A stretch of DNA of 29,678 nt from DASUXY01 sp036377675 (GTDB taxonomy: Bacteria > Bacillota > Bacilli > Bacillales > Amphibacillaceae). Under the pieces are notes generated by a model that was given only the letters and a program-made list of their open reading frames with translations, was not told the DNA's origin and searched no databases. The stretch's first letter is position 1, and each line of letters begins with the position of its first letter. Location: the NCBI GenBank assembly GCA_036377675.1, contig DASUXY010000065.1, positions 1-29,678 on the forward strand, written 5' to 3'. The position numbers were made by a program, and so were the translations under genes. Shown piece by piece: positions 1 to 7,374 of the stretch.

Positions 1-1029
1 ACGGCTAACACTTACTGTATTTCCAGGGATTGGAGATGAAGAAAACACAACAGTGTCACCAGGAATGATTTGGATCTGTCGGTGTGTACCATTGGCAATG
101 CGAGATAGAGCTGCCATCGGTTCACCTTGTGAGCCAGTACAAAGAATGGTGACTTTGTTAGCTGGGAGTCGATTGATTTGGTTTCCATTGATAAATGTAT
201 CTTTCGGTGCCCGGATATATCCTAGTTTTTGTCCTAGCGTGATGGCGGATTCCATACTGCGACCAAAAACCGCTATTTTACGGTTCGTTTGAATGGCAGC
301 TTCAACGACTTGTTGCAGTCGATATATGTTTGAAGCGAATGTTGCAAAAATCAATCGGCCATCCACCCGACTGAAAATGTCTTTAATATTTTTTCCAACG
401 ATCTTTTCAGAAAGTGTAAAACCAGGTACTTCACTATTTGTACTATCAGAAAGTAAGCAAAGTACGCCTTCTTTTCCGATTTCAGCCATTTTTGTTATGT
501 TGGCTGGTTCACCGACAGGTGTAAAGTCAAATTTAAAGTCCCCTGTATGGACAATATTTCCTGGAGGAGTTTTAATGACAACTCCATAAGCGTCCGGAAT
601 ACTATGTGTCACACGGAAAAAGCTAACAGATGTTTTACGGAATTTAATGACGTCGTGTTCATGAATGGTAGTGAGTTTAGCATTTCTGAGTAAACCATGT
701 TCTTCGAGTCTATTTTTGATTAATCCGATTGCAAGTTTTCCAGCATAAATTGGCACATTGATTTCACGTAGTAAATAAGGGATGCCCCCGATATGGTCTT
801 CATGACCATGTGTAATGAAAAGTCCTTTGATTTTATCTTGATTTTTAATTAAATACGTATAATCTGGAATGACATAGTCAATGCCAAGAAGTTCATCCTC
901 TGGAAATTTTACTCCGGCGTCAATTAAAATAATTTCATCCTGGAATTGAATACCATACGTATTTTTACCGATTTCGCCTAAGCCGCCAAGAGCAAAAATG
1001 GCTGTTTGGTCATTTTTTACAAATTTCAT
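1..1029 (-). CDS. rnjA: Ribonuclease J1 (partial, N-terminal 343 codons)
   Basis: RNase J1 is a 5'-3' exo- and endoribonuclease of the metallo-beta-lactamase/beta-CASP family. It takes part in mRNA decay and in 16S rRNA and other RNA maturation in Firmicutes. Reading the minus strand from the ATG ending at 1029 gives MKFVKNDQTAIFALGGLGEI..., which is open to base 1. The zinc motif HGHEDHIGG is at residues 74-82, so H74, H76, D78 and H79 are present. Further metal-binding segments, THSIPDAYG and HTGDFKFD, follow around residues 140-165. The C-terminal part (family length is about 555 residues) lies off the window. The start sits 3 nt after the rpoY stop, and its GGAG lies inside the end of rpoY, so the two genes are probably co-transcribed and translationally coupled, as in B. 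subtilis. Confidence 0.97.
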   Translation of the reverse strand, partial: MKFVKNDQTAIFALGGLGEIGKNTYGIQFQDEIILIDAGVKFPEDELLGIDYVIPDYTYLIKNQDKIKGLFITHGHEDHIGGIPYLLREINVPIYAGKLAIGLIKNRLEEHGLLRNAKLTTIHEHDVIKFRKTSVSFFRVTHSIPDAYGVVIKTPPGNIVHTGDFKFDFTPVGEPANITKMAEIGKEGVLCLLSDSTNSEVPGFTLSEKIVGKNIKDIFSRVDGRLIFATFASNIYRLQQVVEAAIQTNRKIAVFGRSMESAITLGQKLGYIRAPKDTFINGNQINRLPANKVTILCTGSQGEPMAALSRIANGTHRQIQIIPGDTVVFSSSPIPGNTVSVSR

Positions 1030-1032
1030 CGG

Positions 1033-1242
1033 TTAAACAGTCTCCAGTTCAAAATCTTCGGATTGCTTTTCAAAATCTAGATGTGCCCCATCTATTGCTT
1101 GGATATATTCAATATTATAGTTACGATCACTTAGTTGTTTACGGACTTCTCTCGTTGAATCCGCTTCAATATATAAGGTCTTCGTACGTTCTCGTACGGG
1201 AAACTCGTCTCGTAATTCTTGATAAAATACTTTAAAAATCAT
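1033..1242 (-). CDS. rpoY: RNA polymerase epsilon subunit (RpoY/YkzG)
   Basis: This is the small accessory subunit (69 residues) of Firmicutes RNA polymerase. It begins MIFKVFYQE and carries the typical pattern VRERTKTLYIEADSTREVR, NIEYIQAIDGAHL and ...EKQSEDFELE, with the same length as B. subtilis RpoY. I chose the ATG ending at 1242 because GGAGAGATGAA precedes it directly. The frame is open a further 11 codons upstream, but without a ribosome site. It is the first gene of the rpoY-rnjA pair. Nothing unusual is seen in it. Confidence 0.95.
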   Translation of the reverse strand: MIFKVFYQELRDEFPVRERTKTLYIEADSTREVRKQLSDRNYNIEYIQAIDGAHLDFEKQSEDFELETV

Positions 1243-1275
1243 TTCATCTCTCCTATTTTTTTCTCTATTTACCAT

Positions 1276-1557
1276 CCATGTTTAGTCTTTTTCATACTTG
1301 AGTCAATAAATTGTTGAAGACATGTGACCGTTCATGTGATTCAGTTTTCCGAACGCTGATCACTGCTGTTTTCCTTTTTACATTGTGTGACTATCGGTGT
1401 TTCACTTTCTGTGTGAAGTACGTGGCATTGGTTCTGCTAAAATAATGGGTAAACTCCATGTTATGCTCCGCTTTTTTTAAGATATCCCGTTCCGAATTAC
1501 ATGGCATCAAACCGACAAAATTACTTACAAGTTAAGATCCTTAAGGACTCGCAAGGA
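1276..1557. other. Gene-poor stretch upstream of rpoY with one doubtful 38-codon ORF
   Basis: No recognisable gene is present. On the minus strand an ORF of 38 codons runs from 1507 to 1391 (MPCNSERDILKKAEHN...). An internal ATG ending at 1459 has a good GGAG-CATAAC spacing, which would give 22 codons. I do not recognise either product, so this may be chance. A 6-bp hairpin (arms 1537-1542 and 1553-1558) is followed on the plus strand by a T-run. The rpoY promoter must lie here or further upstream, but I could not place it with confidence. Confidence 0.25.
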
Positions 1558-1647
1558 TTACTTTTTTCTATATGTTGTAGGTACTCGTCCTCGGCCCAAA
1601 AAGTCTTTCCAACGTTTCTTTAGCTTTTCTCTAAGTCGTTTCAACAT
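1558..1647 (-). CDS. Tiny basic protein of 29 residues, unknown function
   Basis: The minus strand encodes a 29-residue peptide starting MLKRLREKLKKRWKDFLG and ending RGRVPTTYRKK. The first half would form a basic amphipathic helix and the tail is also basic (11 Lys/Arg in the first 23 residues). AAGGGAGATG lies upstream of the ATG, 12 nt from GGAG, which is slightly long. A TATACT box (1724-1729) lies about 80 bases upstream. I do not recognise the family. It could be a real small protein (RNA- or membrane-binding on charge grounds, which is inference) or a chance ORF. Regular codon use and an organised N-terminus argue for real. Confidence 0.45.
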   Translation of the reverse strand: MLKRLREKLKKRWKDFLGRGRVPTTYRKK

Positions 1648-1723
1648 GAGGACTCACATCTCCCTTCATGAATTTGACGAAAAAAGCACAAAACGTTCTA
1701 CCGATCCAATCCCTCTTACATAT

Positions 1724-1752
1724 AGTATAGTATGATATCGAAAATAATTAAA
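1724..1752 (-). promoter_or_regulatory. Possible sigma-A promoter for the 29-codon ORF
   Basis: On the minus strand TATACT (1724-1729) is preceded, after 17 bases, by a poor -35 (TTTAAT, 1747-1752). The surrounding DNA is very AT-rich, so a chance match is likely. The same bases also fit CATANNNTA (1726-1734), a sigma-K type -10, but no matching -35 was seen. Confidence 0.25.
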
Positions 1753-2035
1753 TAAAAACAACCTATTTTGTTAAAAAAATTTATGTTTGGTGAAAATAAC
1801 TACATGAAAAGGCGACGACTAGCCCATGAAGAGCACCGGTGAACGATTGTTCGTGCGTTATACATGTATGTTTATTTTTTTACAAACATTTGATTCTTAT
1901 ACGTCTGTGGAGAGGTTTTACATAAGGTTGAAGATATTACGTTAGATAAGCGAGTAGACGATCATGAACTGAAGAGCATTGAAGCCACAAGGTTGGGTAT
2001 AGAAAAACCAAGTGGCAAATGATACTTTCTTCTAG
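1753..2035. other. Intergenic region between the 29-codon ORF and def; possible gene remnant
   Basis: No complete gene was seen. On the plus strand a start-less open frame runs 1894-2022 (43 codons with stop). Its translation has balanced, protein-like composition (GEVLHKVEDITLDKRVDD, then ...IEATRLGIEKPSGK). It may be the 3' end of a decayed gene, or chance. An ATGTTT/AAACAT hairpin lies at about 1868-1889. Confidence 0.2.
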
Positions 2036-2590
2036 TTATCCTTCAAGTGCTTTAGCATTGTCAGGAACAAAAAAAGGATTCTCTTTATTGATCCGATCGA
2101 AAAACATAACTCCGTTGAGATGGTCAATTTCATGCTGTACGACGATAGCGAGAAGGTCTCGTAAGCGTAATTTTAATTGATTACCATCGATGTCTGTTGC
2201 TTGTACGGTAATTCTTGCATAACGTGGTACATACCCTTTTATCTCTCGGTCAACAGAAAGACATCCTTCTCCTCCAGGTAAATAAGTTTGTTCAACTGAA
2301 TGACTAACAATTTTGGGATTGAATAAACAATAACTGTGTAATTTTCCTTTTGCATCTTCTACGTGAATGGCGATAATCTGTTTATTAATGTTCAATTGAG
2401 GTGCGGCCAATCCAACACCAGGTCGTAACTTATATTTAGTAGCTAATTCCTCATCTTGACTATTTTTGAGGAATGTTAACATCTCTTTTGAAAGTTGCAC
2501 ATCTTCTTCTACTAGTGGTACAGGTACTTTCTCTGCGGTTTTTCTTAAGGCAGGATGGCCTTCGCGAACGATATCTTCCATAGTAATCAT
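2036..2590 (-). CDS. def: Peptide deformylase
   Basis: This iron/zinc metalloenzyme removes the formyl group from the N-terminal methionine of new proteins. Its 184 residues match the type 2 (Gram-positive) size. All three family motifs are visible: GVGLAAPQ (residues 58-65), EGCLSV with metal ligand C110 (108-113) and QHEIDH with ligands H153 and H157 and catalytic E154 (152-157). The start MITMEDIVREGHPALR is the same as in B. subtilis Def/YkrB, and GGAGTG lies 8 nt before the ATG. The neighbouring ykyA on the opposite strand is also the B. subtilis neighbour. Confidence 0.97.
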   Translation of the reverse strand: MITMEDIVREGHPALRKTAEKVPVPLVEEDVQLSKEMLTFLKNSQDEELATKYKLRPGVGLAAPQLNINKQIIAIHVEDAKGKLHSYCLFNPKIVSHSVEQTYLPGGEGCLSVDREIKGYVPRYARITVQATDIDGNQLKLRLRDLLAIVVQHEIDHLNGVMFFDRINKENPFFVPDNAKALEG

Positions 2591-2643
2591 GTATAGGTCA
2601 CTCCATATTTCAATGAATCATTATTTTCTCTTCTCCAACTTCC

Positions 2644-2652
2644 ATTTTAACA
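2644..2652 (-). promoter_or_regulatory. Candidate extended -10 promoter of def
   Basis: The minus strand reads TGTTAAAAT (TGn plus TAAAAT), 54 bases upstream of the def start. No good -35 was seen at 17 bases, as is common for extended -10 promoters. Confidence 0.35.
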
Positions 2653-2736
2653 TACATCGGAAATTTACATCACTATTTTGTATAGAAATACTGTCATGGA
2701 ATGGTGAAATGCTTCATAAGAATATCGTAATAACTG

Positions 2737-2745
2737 TGATATACT
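2737..2745 (+). promoter_or_regulatory. Candidate extended -10 promoter of ykyA
   Basis: TGATATACT (TGn plus TATACT) lies 48 bases before the ykyA start, diverging from def. No convincing -35 was found. Confidence 0.4.
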
Positions 2746-2793
2746 CATAATCAATATCGATTCGTTTGTTCGTAATGAGCAAGGAGGATTGTA

Positions 2794-3606
2794 ATGAACG
2801 TAAAAAACATATTATTTACGCTAATGATGTTGTTAGTCATCTTCGTATTCACTGCATGTGGCCGATCAACTGAAGAAAAGATTTACAACCATTTAGAAGA
2901 GGCAGTGTTACTCGAGGGGGAATTTAAAGAACAACAAAAACCAATCTCTAAATTAGAAAAAAAAGAACAAGAGATATATGAAGAGATTATTAGTTTGGAT
3001 ACGGATGAATTCGCTGACATCGAGAACCTTTCGGAACAGGCAATGCAAATTATTGATGAACGGAGAGAAAAGCTCGAGTTAGAAAAAGAGAGCATCGAAA
3101 ATTCGCAAAAAGAATTTTTGAAAATAGAAGATTTAATCGGACAAATAGAAGATCAAACAAGTAAAAGTATTGCTAATGAACTATTCGAGACGATGAGTAG
3201 TCGCTATGAAGAGTATACGACTTTGAATGATTTATATAAACAAACTTTAGAGTTAGAAGAAGATTTATATAAGATGTTAAAAGATGAAGAAGCTGAACAA
3301 GAGGATGTGGAAAAAAAGATCAAGGAAATAAATGAAGGTATTGAAGACATTATTGAAGCGAATGAAAACTTTAATACATATACTTCTAAATACAACACTT
3401 TAAAAAAGAAATTGTATTCTAAGTTCGGCTACGAAATCGCTGAGACAGACGATTCAAATAAAGAAGAGCAAAATGAAGATCAGTCGGATGAAAGTGATAA
3501 ACAATCGAAAAGAGATGGTTCAAGGAATAAAGATCACCAAGATAAAGATTCAAAAGGGAAAAAGTCATCTGACAAAGAGAGCGAACGTGACAAAAAAGAG
3601 AATTAA
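2794..3606 (+). CDS. ykyA: YkyA-type lipoprotein, putative cell-wall-associated
   Basis: This is an exported lipoprotein of 270 residues. The N-terminus is a lipoprotein signal peptide ending in the lipobox FTAC, so C22 would be lipidated and the protein anchored outside the membrane. The mature part (about 25-220) is almost entirely Glu/Lys-rich with heptad-like spacing and probably forms long coiled coils. The last roughly 50 residues are a low-complexity Lys/Asp/Ser/Glu tail. Position between def and pdhA identifies it as the YkyA family, often named putative cell-wall binding lipoprotein. Its exact function is not known. AAGGAGG lies 7 nt before the start, and a strong terminator follows. 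Confidence 0.88.
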   Translation: MNVKNILFTLMMLLVIFVFTACGRSTEEKIYNHLEEAVLLEGEFKEQQKPISKLEKKEQEIYEEIISLDTDEFADIENLSEQAMQIIDERREKLELEKESIENSQKEFLKIEDLIGQIEDQTSKSIANELFETMSSRYEEYTTLNDLYKQTLELEEDLYKMLKDEEAEQEDVEKKIKEINEGIEDIIEANENFNTYTSKYNTLKKKLYSKFGYEIAETDDSNKEEQNEDQSDESDKQSKRDGSRNKDHQDKDSKGKKSSDKESERDKKEN

Positions 3607-3623
3607 TTTTTCATGATATAAAA

Positions 3624-3666
3624 GCATGTGGCGTCATGTATACGTTTATACGCCACATGCTTTTTT
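3624..3666 (+). terminator. Rho-independent terminator of ykyA
   Basis: Perfect 11-bp stem: GCATGTGGCGT at 3624-3634 pairs with ACGCCACATGC at 3650-3660. Six T follow. Confidence 0.92.
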
Positions 3667-3791
3667 GTTTAACGACTCTGCTTGTAAAATGAATTGTACT
3701 AATACAGATTATGTTTAGTACTATAACAGAAGATGTTTACAGAGAAAGTTATATTTTTTCGAAAATGAATACCCCATGAAGTAGAAAGCAT

Positions 3792-3821
3792 TTGACCCAA
3801 ACATGCCATTTAAGATAAAAT
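3792..3821 (+). promoter_or_regulatory. Putative sigma-A promoter of the pdh operon
   Basis: TTGACC (3792-3797), an 18-base spacer and TAAAAT (3816-3821): five of six consensus bases in each box. Transcription would start near 3829 and leave an unusually long leader of about 190 nt before pdhA. Confidence 0.55.
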
Positions 3822-3833
3822 AAATAATAGACA

Positions 3834-3874
3834 GTTGTACTAATTTATTTTATGATAATTATACAACAGTTTTT
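3834..3874 (+). promoter_or_regulatory. Hairpin at the start of the pdh leader, attenuator-like
   Basis: GTTGTAcTAATT (3834-3845) can pair with AATTATACAAC (3857-3867), an 11-bp stem with one bulged C. AG and five T follow. It could be a weak terminator or attenuator, or an operator dyad (GTTGTA/TACAAC). The stem is AT-rich, so stability is moderate. Confidence 0.35.
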
Positions 3875-4019
3875 ATGTGTACATGTCAACATTTGCTTCT
3901 ACGTGCTTTAAAACAAAAAAGAGAATAAGTAGGTACACTTTTATTTATTTAAGGGAAAGCTAATGATAAAGTGTTAAGTCATCATGAATAAAAGTTTAAG
4001 AAAGGAAGAGGTGATTGTT

Positions 4020-5102
4020 TTGAAACATGTTCTTGAAAGTGTGGAAAGTAAGTTCAAAACATTTCAGATTTTGAATGAAGAAGGAGAAGTTGTAAATGAG
4101 GATGCGTCGCCCGACTTATCAGATGACGAATTAAAAGAGCTCATGCGTAGAATGGTGTTTACGCGTATTTTAGACCAACGTTCGATTGCTCTTAATCGAC
4201 AAGGACGGTTAGGGTTTTATGCACCAACAGCCGGTCAGGAAGCTTCACAAATCGGAAGTCACTTCGCGATGGAAAAGGAAGATTTTTTACTACCTGCGTA
4301 TCGAGACGTTCCTCAGTTGATTTTTCATGGTCTTCCATTACATCAAGCATTTTTATTTTCAAGAGGCCATTTTCACGGAAATCAAATACCTGAAGGTGTA
4401 AACGCTTTAAGTCCGCAAATCATTATCGGTGCACAATACGTACAGGCTACTGGTGTAGGTTTAGGGATGAAAAAACGCGGAAAAAAAGCAGTTGCAGTCA
4501 CATATACCGGTGACGGTGGAACATCTCAAGGAGATTTTTATGAAGGTCTAAACTTTGCGGGTGTTTACGGAGCAAATGTAATTTTTATCGTTCAAAACAA
4601 CCGCTTTGCAATTTCTGTACCAGTTGAAAAGCAAACAGCAGCTAAAACGTTAGCGCAAAAGGCAGTAGCGGCGGGAGTTGAAGGAATCCAAGTTGATGGA
4701 ATGGACGTCCTAGCTGTGTATGCGGTAACAAAGCATGCTCGAGAGCGCGCCATCAATGGTGAAGGCCCCATGCTTATTGAAACGATGACTTATCGATACG
4801 GTCCACATACGATGGCTGGTGACGATCCGACCCGTTATCGTACATCTGATCTTGATTCAGAATGGGAGAAAAAAGACCCACTTGTTCGCTTTCGTAAATA
4901 TTTAGAACGTAAAAACTTATGGTCTGAAGAAGAAGAAAATAAAGTGATTGAACAAGCGAAGATAGATATACGCGAAGCGATTAAACAAGCAGATGCTCAG
5001 CCGAAACAGAAAGTGACCGATCTCATTTCAATTATGTTTGAGGAGTTACCTGTTAATCTCCAAGAGCAAATGGAGCAATATAAAGAAAAGGAGTCGAGAT
5101 AA
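4020..5102 (+). CDS. pdhA: Pyruvate dehydrogenase E1 component, alpha subunit
   Basis: E1 alpha and PdhB form the thiamine-diphosphate E1 enzyme, which decarboxylates pyruvate and passes the acetyl group to lipoyl-E2. From the chosen start there are 360 residues. The ThDP/Mg motif begins GDG at residues 164-166 and ends QNN at 192-194. The family sequences RQGRLGFYAPTAGQEA and YRYGPHTMAGDDPTRYR are nearly identical to B. subtilis. I chose TTG at 4020 because AAGGAAGAGGTGAT stands just before it. The in-frame ATG at 3984 gives 372 residues, close to the B. subtilis length of 371, but has no ribosome site. The choice affects only a variable N-terminal tail. It is the first gene of pdhABCD, with pdhB starting 3 nt after its stop. 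Confidence 0.95.
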   Translation: MKHVLESVESKFKTFQILNEEGEVVNEDASPDLSDDELKELMRRMVFTRILDQRSIALNRQGRLGFYAPTAGQEASQIGSHFAMEKEDFLLPAYRDVPQLIFHGLPLHQAFLFSRGHFHGNQIPEGVNALSPQIIIGAQYVQATGVGLGMKKRGKKAVAVTYTGDGGTSQGDFYEGLNFAGVYGANVIFIVQNNRFAISVPVEKQTAAKTLAQKAVAAGVEGIQVDGMDVLAVYAVTKHARERAINGEGPMLIETMTYRYGPHTMAGDDPTRYRTSDLDSEWEKKDPLVRFRKYLERKNLWSEEEENKVIEQAKIDIREAIKQADAQPKQKVTDLISIMFEELPVNLQEQMEQYKEKESR

Positions 5103-5105
5103 CAA

Positions 5106-6083
5106 ATGGCTCAAATGACAATGATTCAGGCGATTACCGATGCTTTGCATACAGAATTAAAAAATGATGATAATGTTTTAGTTTTTGGGGAAGATGTTGG
5201 TAAAAATGGCGGTGTATTTCGCGCGACAGAGGGATTGCAAAAAGAATTCGGTGAAGAGCGTGTTTTTGATACGCCTTTAGCAGAATCAGCCATTGGTGGG
5301 CTCGCTATCGGCCTTGCTCTTGAAGGGTTCCGTCCTGTACCTGAGATTCAGTTTTTTGGATTCGTCTATGAAGTGATGGACTCGATTAACGGGCAAATGT
5401 CACGGATGCGTTATCGTCATGGAGGTAGATTTACGTCACCGATTACAATTCGATCACCATTTGGTGGCGGTGTAAAAACTCCAGAGCTACATGCTGATTC
5501 ATTAGAAGGATTAATTGCCCAGCAGCCAGGTATTAAAGTCGTCATACCGTCGACACCGTATGATGCTAAAGGGTTGCTAATTGCGGCGATTCGGGATAAT
5601 GACCCTGTCGTTTTTTTAGAACATATGAAGTTGTATCGCTCATTTCGCACCGAAGTGCCGGAAGAAGAATATACAATTGAACTCGGAAAAGCAGATATTA
5701 AACGCACAGGAAAAGACGTAACATTAATTGCATACGGAGCTATGGTACATTCATGCTTAAAGGCAGCAGAGGTATTAGAAAAAGAAAATATTGATGTTGA
5801 AGTTATTGATTTAATGACTGTTTCGCCGATCGATATCGATACGATCATCGAATCTGTTCAAAAAACAAATCGAGCAGTTGTCGTGCAAGAAGCTCAGCGC
5901 CAAGCGGGAGTTGCAGCTCATGTTGTTGCAGAAATTCAAGAAAGAGCTATTTTGCATCTCGAAGCCCCTGTTATGCGAGTAACTGCACCTGATACCGTTT
6001 ATCCATTTGCCGAGGCGGAAGACGTATGGTTACCTGATCATAAAGATATTGTTGAAAAAGTAAATGAAGTTATGAATTTTTAA
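5106..6083 (+). CDS. pdhB: Pyruvate dehydrogenase E1 component, beta subunit
   Basis: This is the second half of the alpha2beta2 E1 heterotetramer. Its 325 residues equal the family length. The sequence shows the transketolase-like pyrimidine-binding domain (about 4-180: VFGEDVGKNGGVFRATEGLQ, then FDTPLAESAIGGLAIGLAL). A C-terminal transketolase domain follows (about 195-315: VTLIAYGAMVHSCLKAAEVL, then EVIDLMTVSPID). AAGGAGTC at the end of pdhA supplies the ribosome site, so translation is probably coupled to pdhA. No anomalies were seen. Confidence 0.97.
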   Translation: MAQMTMIQAITDALHTELKNDDNVLVFGEDVGKNGGVFRATEGLQKEFGEERVFDTPLAESAIGGLAIGLALEGFRPVPEIQFFGFVYEVMDSINGQMSRMRYRHGGRFTSPITIRSPFGGGVKTPELHADSLEGLIAQQPGIKVVIPSTPYDAKGLLIAAIRDNDPVVFLEHMKLYRSFRTEVPEEEYTIELGKADIKRTGKDVTLIAYGAMVHSCLKAAEVLEKENIDVEVIDLMTVSPIDIDTIIESVQKTNRAVVVQEAQRQAGVAAHVVAEIQERAILHLEAPVMRVTAPDTVYPFAEAEDVWLPDHKDIVEKVNEVMNF

Positions 6084-6107
6084 AAGAGAAGATAGGAGGT
6101 CGTCTAT

Positions 6108-7370
6108 ATGTCATTTGAATTTAAACTTCCCGACATCGGTGAAGGAATTCATGAAGGCGAAATTGTGAAGTGGTTTGTCAAAGAGGGTGATGAAATAGAG
6201 GAAGACGACACTTTATGTGAAGTGCAAAATGATAAAGCTGTTGTGGAAATTCCATCGCCTGTTGCAGGAACCGTCGAAAAAATTTTTGTCGATGAAGGCT
6301 CAGTAGCTATTGTAGGGGATACGCTCATATCAATTGATGCAGAGGGTTATGAATCTGAACACGAAGAGCCCGTTGAAAAAGAGGAATCTGTTGAAGATGT
6401 CGAGGAGGAAGAAACGAAAAAGCAGCGTGAAACAACTGAAGAAGATGATTCTCGTCGAAAACGATTCGTAATCGCCATGCCATCGGTTCGTAAATATGCT
6501 CGAGAACATGATGTTGATATTCACAATGTTTCAGGTACAGGAAAAAATGGTCGCGTTCTGAAAGAGGATATTGATCGCTACTTAAGTGGTGAACAGAAAT
6601 CAGACGTAGATGCTCCTGAAGTCGATGAGAAGCAGAAGACGGAAAAGGTCTTTGCATCTGAAGATTCATTGATGGAAACACGTGAACCGATTAAGGGCAT
6701 TCGTAAAGTAATTGCCGAAGCAATGGTTCATGCTAAAACGAAAGCACCACATGTCACTTTGATGGATGATGTAGACGTAACTGAACTTGTCGCACATCGC
6801 AAACGATTTAAATCCGTTGCCGCTAAACAAGACATTAAGTTGACATACTTACCATATGTCGTCAAGGCGCTCGTTTCTGCACTTAAAAAATACCCAATTT
6901 TAAATGCGGCTGTCGATGATGAAACGAATGAAATTATTCATAAGCATTACTACCATATCGGGATTGCAGCTGACACAGATCGAGGTTTACTCGTACCAGT
7001 CGTAAAAAATGCGGATCGAAAATCAATTTTTGAAATATCAAAAACCATTAATCAATTGGCAGAAAGAGCAAGAAATGGTAAGATAACATCTGAAGAGATG
7101 AAAGGTGCATCAAGTACGATTACGAATATTGGCTCGGCTGGTGGCCAGTGGTTTACTCCGGTTTTAAACTATCCGGAAGTAGCGATCCTTGGCATCGGTC
7201 GAATTGCCGAAAAACCTATTGTTCGTAATGGAGAAATTGTAATCGCTCCCGTGCTTGCATTATCATTGAGCTTTGATCATAGAATTGTAGATGGTGCTAC
7301 GGCTCAATTAGCCTTGAATCAAATCAAACGTTTATTGAACGATCCACAATTAATCATGATGGAGGCATAA
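6108..7370 (+). CDS. pdhC: Dihydrolipoamide acetyltransferase, E2 of pyruvate dehydrogenase
   Basis: E2 is the core of the complex and transfers acetyl from lipoamide to CoA. Of 420 residues, 1-80 form a single lipoyl domain (EVQNDKAVVEIPSP, lipoylated K43). A flexible acidic linker follows, then a peripheral-subunit-binding domain (about 125-160: PSVRKYAREHDVDIHNVSGT). After a second linker comes the catalytic acyltransferase domain (about 190-418), with the active-site signature SFDHRIVDGA near its end. AGGAGG lies 9 nt upstream of the ATG. One lipoyl domain is the usual Bacillus architecture. Confidence 0.97.
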   Translation: MSFEFKLPDIGEGIHEGEIVKWFVKEGDEIEEDDTLCEVQNDKAVVEIPSPVAGTVEKIFVDEGSVAIVGDTLISIDAEGYESEHEEPVEKEESVEDVEEEETKKQRETTEEDDSRRKRFVIAMPSVRKYAREHDVDIHNVSGTGKNGRVLKEDIDRYLSGEQKSDVDAPEVDEKQKTEKVFASEDSLMETREPIKGIRKVIAEAMVHAKTKAPHVTLMDDVDVTELVAHRKRFKSVAAKQDIKLTYLPYVVKALVSALKKYPILNAAVDDETNEIIHKHYYHIGIAADTDRGLLVPVVKNADRKSIFEISKTINQLAERARNGKITSEEMKGASSTITNIGSAGGQWFTPVLNYPEVAILGIGRIAEKPIVRNGEIVIAPVLALSLSFDHRIVDGATAQLALNQIKRLLNDPQLIMMEA

Positions 7371-7374
7371 GTCT

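Noticed and set aside
53..589. Two plus-strand ORFs of 79 and 98 codons
   Set aside because: They lie antisense to rnjA, whose sequence is conserved; no ribosome sites and no sensible product.
1537..1567. Plus-strand rho-independent terminator
   Set aside because: The stem is only 6 bp with a 10-base loop and no plus-strand gene precedes it; kept only as a note.
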